Origin: Lineolata rhizophorae
Taxonomy: Eukaryota; Ascomycota; Dothideomycetes; Lineolatales; Lineolataceae
Assembly (NCBI GenBank): GCA_010093515.1
Contig: MU001675.1
Span: 701,371-765,370 of the forward strand
Length of the DNA: 64,000 nucleotides
Direction: 5' to 3'
Shown here piece after piece: positions 59,545 to 64,000 of the stretch. The stretch's first letter is position 1; each line of letters opens with the position of its first letter. Position numbers and translations under genes: made by a program. The notes under the pieces are model-generated. The model did no database searches. It was given only the letters and a program-made list of their open reading frames with translations, and was not told the origin of the DNA.

Positions 59545-61227
59545 ATGAGCAATACCGATTTCTTGGGTCGCGCGATAGATGCGGTCAAAAAGGCGATCGA
59601 TAGCGACACAGCTGGTGAATATGAGAAGGCTTACAACCAATACTATCAAGCGTGTATGTGTCAGGCTACGACTACGGGTGAGGGGTCTCAACTGCTGACG
59701 GTGCGTTTGAATTAGTGGAATTGTTCATGCTCGCCCTCAAGTGTAAGTAAACTTTGGAAGAGCGCTCACCCGCTGGAACAAAGATTGCGAAGGGCTATGT
59801 CAAACCGAGCGATATCTGATCTCGGGTGTAGGGGAGAAAAATGAGCAATCGAAGAAGATGATCCGAGCCAAAACGGCCGAATATATGGAGCGCGCTGAGA
59901 AGCTGAAGAATCATCTTGCCGATACGGACAAAGGAAATCGCAAAAAGCCCAGCGCGGTCGGTGCGAACGGCAAAGTCTCCGGCGGTAGCGGCAAGGGAAA
60001 GTACGTCAACAAACGTCGAAGGTCAAACAAACAATCTGCCGTAGCCGGGAAGTTGGCTGACACGTAACAATGGCAGAGAGGACGACGACGAAGAGGATCC
60101 AGATTCGAAGAAGCTGCGAGGTGCGCTACAAGGCGCCATTCTATCCGAGAAGCCGAATATCAGGTGGGAGGACGTTGCAGGTCTTGACCAGGCAAAGGAG
60201 GCGCTAAAGGAGGCTGTTATCTTGCCCATCAAGTTCCCCCACCTTTTTACCGGCAAAAGGCAGCCTTGGAAGGGTATCTTGCTTTATGGGCCGCCGGGAA
60301 CCGGAAAGTCTTATCTGGCCAAGGCCGTGGCTACCGAGGCGAACAGCACTTTCTTCAGCGTATCGAGTAGTGATCTGGTAAGCAAGTGGATGGGTGAGAG
60401 CGAACGGTACGTGGTATCTCCTCACATAGCCACGCATGAGCTATGTGGATCGAATATTGGGCATGCGACTAATTCCTCTCTCATAGACTTGTGAAACAGC
60501 TCTTCAACATGGCTCGAGAAAATAGGCCGTCGATTATCTTCATTGACGAGATTGATGCCCTCTGCGGTCCACGAGGCGAGGGAGAGTCCGAAGCATCCCG
60601 ACGAATTAAGACGGAGCTCCTTGTACAGATGGACGGCGTCGGCCGCGATTCGAAAGGCGTTCTCATTCTCGGCGCAACAAACATTCCTTGGCAACTTGAC
60701 GCCGCCATCAGGAGACGGTTCCAAAGGCGGGTGCACATCAGCCTGCCCGACAAGCCTGCACGTATGAAGATGTTCGAGCTCGCGGTCGGAAATACGCCGT
60801 GCGAGCTCAAACAAGATGACTTCAAGAGGCTCGCAGACATGAGCGAAGGCTATTCGGGTAGCGATATTAGCATCGCAGTTCAAGACGCACTGATGCAGCC
60901 CGTGCGCAAGATTCAGACGGCTACACATTACAAGAAGGTTCGTTATGCCGTCGTCTTAATTAGACTAGTCCCGCCGGTCTTAGATACTTATGCTTTTTTC
61001 CATAGGTTATGGTGGACGGCGAAGAAAAGCTCACGCCCTGCTCTCCGGGGGATAAAGGCGCTACGGAGATGTCATGGACGAATGTCGAATCAGAGCAGCT
61101 CCTCGAACCCCCTCTGATGCTGAAGGACTTTGTTAAAGCGATCCAGAGCTCGAGACCAACGGTTAGTTCGGCTGACCTAGCGAAGAATGCCGAATGGACT
61201 GCGGAGTTCGGCAGCGAAGGTGCATGA
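59545..61227 (+). CDS. VPS4: Vps4, AAA ATPase of the ESCRT-III pathway
   Basis: Six exons, 59545-59653, 59716-59742, 59832-60000, 60077-60406, 60487-60937 and 61006-61227, give 435 aa. Vps4 is the AAA ATPase that disassembles ESCRT-III during multivesicular-body sorting and cytokinesis. What shows it: an N-terminal MIT domain ([42 protein letters not shown]-type, split over exons 1-3), the linker, Walker A GPPGTGKS at about residues 173-180, and Walker [11 protein letters not shown] near 228. [11 protein letters not shown] and the beta domain follow, with a C-terminal helix ending [10 protein letters not shown]. Exon 2 is only 27 nt. The ATG at 59545 is the normal Vps4 start. Convergent with the HIT gene. 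Confidence 0.95.
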
Positions 61228-61429
61228 AGGACGGGTTAGCGGGCTTTTTCGGGTTGAATATTGGATTTTGTTTATTCTTGTAGAAATATCACGTGCAGAG
61301 CGAGGCGTAATAGGTCGATTCGGCGGTTCCGGCACTTTGCTACAGCTTTCAAACGCAGTGATGCTTGTCATAGACCCCAAGTGCAATATATTGGGTTCTT
61401 GAGCTACCACAAACCCGCGTTTCTATACG

Positions 61430-62039
61430 TCACATTTTCGCCTTCATATCCTCTAAAAGTGTCTGAAGCTCACCCTTGTCCGGATTTGACGTCGGCCAAC
61501 CAATGCCGAGTCCTTCCGTCTCATTCGGTTTGGGAATCATGTGGAAATGTACATGGTCGACAACCTGGTGTGCTAGTCGCCCGTTATTCTGGAGGATGTT
61601 GTAGTTCTCTGCGCCCGATGCGGTGGCAATGCGCTTCACGACTGACTGTGTACAGGTAGGGTCGAAGTCAGCGGTATGCTCGGCAAAAAGCCGTTTGGGC
61701 AATTAAATAGCAGAGAGTGATGAGTGATCCCATACCAAAATCTCGACCAATTGGTCGTCCGGGATGTCAGTCAGTCTTCCGCCGTGGTGTTTAGGAATGA
61801 TGAGCTGTAAGATCGACATGCGTCAACGAATATAGTGCCCTCGTTTGTCTTAAGCGGCGCGGGGGCACCTACCGAATGACCCTTTGAAAGAGGCATTATG
61901 TCAAGGAATGCGAGGGTCTTCTCGCTTTCGAACAGCTTCATCGAAGGGATCTCTCCTGATAGCAAACATCAATAGACCATTCCGAGAGAATAGGAGCGGC
62001 CATACCCTTGATGATTTTGCAGAAGATGCACGAAGACAT
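61430..62039 (-). CDS. HIT-family nucleotide hydrolase (Hnt1/HINT-like)
   Basis: Four exons, 62039-62006, 61955-61873, 61804-61736 and 61645-61430, give 133 aa. HINT enzymes are AMP-lysine or nucleoside phosphoramidate hydrolases. What shows it: CIFCKIIKGEIPSMKLFES (zinc-ligand-like CxxC, then the family start), AFLDIMPLSKGHSLIIPKHH, and the HIT triad in HQVVDHVHFHMIPKP, ending TLLEDMKAKM. Between them, ENYNILQNNGRLAHQ is diagnostic. The third intron ends at a CACAG acceptor, which joins EIL to SVVKR. An in-frame ATG at 62213 would add a 58-residue leader that is rich in Arg, Ser, Leu and Pro and poor in acids. The ATG at 62039 gives the normal cytosolic protein. Confidence 0.92.
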
Positions 62040-62383
62040 TGCTGAGCGTCTTGCGATTTCTGGCGATGAGGTGACAGCGACGCCCAAAAGATGGAGACGT
62101 AGAAGTGGCGGGGTAGTACGCGGCCAGGCGGAGGAAGGAGCTCCGCAGCTCGAGCTCCGCCCGCAAAGCCCCTCCAAGCCCGTCGGCTGAGATAGTGCAG
62201 GGGATGCTCGCATCGAATCACCTTAGTCACGTCACACCCGCCTAGAATGTCGGAACGACTGCACCTAGACAGAAAGAAGAGGCTTATGGTCGACCGTGCG
62301 GAATGCCTGTCCGTTGCCTTAATGTACACCATTTTTCAAGCTGAAACACAAAATGTGAAGAACCCGAGTTGCCCCGGTAATCG

Positions 62384-63453
62384 TTAGCTTTTGCACCAAG
62401 TCCATTCTTTGCTCTCGAAGTTTGCGTAACACCGAAACTCGTTGCTCAGTCCTTTTGTGTGCTGTGGCTCAAAGGTGGTAGTTCGAACCCCGGTTTTTGA
62501 GTACAATTTTAAGATGAGGGACTCCATCCGCTCTCCTGTGCAGACAATTATGCGCGTTTGCTTCTCAGAATTCATCAACCATCGAACCGTGAGTGCAGCT
62601 ACAATTTCAGGTAAGTTCCAAAGATTACAGATAAAGCATGTAAAATCACATCTGAAATTGTTGGATATACCTTTTGCTTGGCAGTCCTCACTCAGAAATG
62701 GAGGATCGCATATTATGCGATCAAAATTCCCTTTCAAAGAGCCTGTGACGTTGGTCGGTATTCATTGCATAAATGGGAACATTCATGTTCCCTGCAGGGC
62801 AAAAGTGACATTTTTACTGACCTGGAAGCTTCAATGGGTTAGCAAAGTCGTAAGCAACGAACTCCTTGAAAATAGAAAAACGTTCGTCGTATTCGAGGAG
62901 AGCCAGCTGAGGATTGACGGCCGACACAGAGGCAGCCTTCCACATTTGTTAGATTTACAGCCTCTTTGTTCTTGGCCCTCGGCACACTTGATACGTACTA
63001 GGAGATTCTTCAACTGGACGAAGACGGAGGGTGCGGATACTATGGCTATATGGCTTTCGTCCGTTGTCCCCTCCAGTAGCGCTAAAGCAAGCACAGTTGC
63101 TGTCTGGTCACTGTACTATTGCGGCATTAGGGAAGGAACGGAAAATGTGAATAATATGTGCCTAACCCAGAACTGACTCGCGTTCCAGTTCTCAGTGAAG
63201 GCGCTCATTGACAGGGTTCTAGATGCAGTGAATTCCGTGTCTGCTTGATTTTTCAGCTCCTCAAATTGTCGCTGTATGCTGTCACGCTCATTATAGAATT
63301 CCTTCAAGGCATCCAAAGCCCGCAAGGTCAATTGCCTATATCGGTCAGCCAGTCAGTGACGCTCAGGAAGAGATTTTGGATGACTGTTCCGAACAGACTG
63401 GAGTATGGGAGGGCGTACGGCGCGTCGTCAGTATCATCTTTTGGAGAATTCAT
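62384..63453 (-). CDS. eEF1A lysine methyltransferase, Efm5/EEF1AKMT1-like
   Basis: Six exons, 63453-63419, 63335-63167, 63115-62999, 62906-62822, 62742-62671 and 62598-62384, give 230 aa. The family methylates a lysine of translation elongation factor eEF1A, although it was formerly annotated as an N6-adenine DNA methylase. What shows it: TLRALDALKEFYNERD near the start, FWYSDQTATVLALALLEG, VSAPSVFVQLKNLL, EFVAYDFANPLKLP, and the catalytic FDRIICDPPFLSEDCQAKAALTVRW block with its DPPF motif. It ends in a Phe/Trp-rich stretch (ECRCYANFESKEWTWCKS-like). Splicing rebuilds the Pro in DDAPQL and the Ala in CQAKAAL. The fifth exon start uses the acceptor that keeps SLKGNFDR. Tandem with the HIT gene, 344 nt apart. 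Confidence 0.92.
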
Positions 63454-63990
63454 TTCGTAGCTTGGTTTGATTGGACCGGCGGGTCAGCTTTCCAGTTGCG
63501 TCAGCACAAACCTGAAAAGACTGGGTTGCTTTTCACGGTATTCCTTACCTGCTTAACGGTCTGAGAATGCGAAGGCAGAACTTTACCCGGTTCGGAAATC
63601 TTATTCACTTAATTCATATTATATAACTGTCTTCGGCCCGACTCGGAAGAGAAGATTCGGTCACGTGATGTTGGTCCGGCCTCCGCGTTCGGAGATTTTG
63701 CGGTCACCGAAGCTCCGCGTCTTCGCGACGCTAGCTTTTTGAGGTGCTCTTATTGTTCGCAACCGGCGCCACATCAGCTCCCGTCTTTCACCTACATCCA
63801 TAGTTACCTGGCACTCTATTGCCGGTCGCTTCCTACTACGTTGTCATTCGTCCCCTCACAACTTTCTGCTGCTGGCTCGTTCTGTCGTTCTCTACGTCGC
63901 GCTTGACCGCGGTCGCATGCGGCTTCTCCCCATCTTGTTGCTCATTTAGCGGCCCGCAGAGCTGACCTTGCGGTCTGTGACGCAACTACC
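63454..63990. promoter_or_regulatory. Divergent promoter region with TCACGTGA site
   Basis: This 537-nt gap lies upstream of the EFM5-like gene and of a possible + strand gene at 63991. It contains a perfect palindrome TCACGTGA at 63661-63668, the bHLH/Cbf1-type E-box core. C/T-rich tracts precede 63991. Confidence 0.5.
63661..63668. promoter_or_regulatory. TCACGTGA E-box palindrome
   Basis: An 8-bp perfect palindrome roughly midway in the divergent intergenic region. CACGTG cores bind bHLH factors such as Cbf1 in fungi. A site in a promoter is suggestive; a chance match is possible. Confidence 0.45.
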
Positions 63991-64000
63991 ATGGCGGACA
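63991..64000 (+). CDS. Possible start of a gene cut by the window end
   Basis: An ATG in good context (ACTACCATGGCGG) follows a C/T-rich leader and begins a frame encoding MAD before the window ends. Only three residues are seen, so nothing can be said of the product. Confidence 0.35.

Noticed and set aside
1-64000. CRISPR arrays, secondary-metabolite clusters, intact transposons or viral insertions
   Set aside because: No regular direct-repeat arrays, no PKS/NRPS/terpene motifs, and no transposase, reverse transcriptase or capsid motifs were seen in any frame.

Overview
The window looks like nuclear DNA of a filamentous ascomycete (Pezizomycotina). Protein genes are split by short GT-AG introns of about 50-140 nt, mostly with CTAAC/CTGAC-like branch sites. 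The gene set is fungal: an AA9 lytic polysaccharide monooxygenase, a GH17 wall glucanase, Slm1, Gup1, Sds23 and Gpi1. An augmin HAUS1 subunit argues for a filamentous fungus rather than a yeast. I cannot fix the species or order. The sequence contains one 10-N assembly gap inside a poly(A) run.

Layout. 1-7.2 kb is gene-poor. It starts with an AT-rich patch and holds a badly decayed SRPK-type protein kinase pseudogene. At 7.2-8.2 kb lies a C2H2 zinc-finger gene, preceded by about 4.3 kb of apparently non-coding DNA that includes a GC- and CpG-rich kilobase. From 12.4 to 25.5 kb is a dense housekeeping block: NDUFA13/GRIM-19, an intron-containing tRNA-Ser(UGA), an UNC-50 homologue, mitochondrial IF-2, HAUS1, mitochondrial ribosomal protein uS8m, protein-L-isoaspartate methyltransferase and a GH17 glucanase. 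25.5-29 kb is gene-poor and carries a short degenerate tandem repeat. At 29-33.4 kb a 92-aa two-TM membrane protein gene ends only 18 nt before GPI1, and a secreted Ser/Thr-rich protein of unknown function follows. 33.4-35.6 kb holds only gene fragments. From 35.6 to 63.5 kb the DNA is dense again: SLM1, an AA9 LPMO, VPS51, RMI1, SKI3, GUP1, ARP4, then (after a gene-poor kilobase with the gap) SDS23, prefoldin subunit 6, VPS4, a HIT-family hydrolase and an eEF1A lysine methyltransferase (EFM5-like). An ATG at 63991 may start another gene that runs off the window.

Many neighbours are divergent pairs with short shared promoters (IF-2/HAUS1, uS8m/PCMT, VPS51/RMI1, GUP1/ARP4, PFD6/VPS4). Functional themes are membrane traffic and lipid or GPI biology (UNC-50, GPI1, SLM1, VPS51, GUP1, VPS4), mitochondria (NDUFA13, IF-2, uS8m), RNA and genome care (SKI3, RMI1, ARP4) and plant or fungal cell-wall enzymes (AA9, GH17). 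I found no biosynthetic cluster, CRISPR array or intact mobile element.

The most interesting points are the near-bicistronic small membrane protein/GPI1 pair, a predicted 4-nt microexon in the UNC-50 gene, a zinc knuckle in mitochondrial IF-2, a possible mitochondrial leader on the HIT protein, and a reading-frame conflict at the start of SDS23. Exon coordinates were derived by eye from splice sites, reading-frame arithmetic and remembered family motifs. No database search was run.
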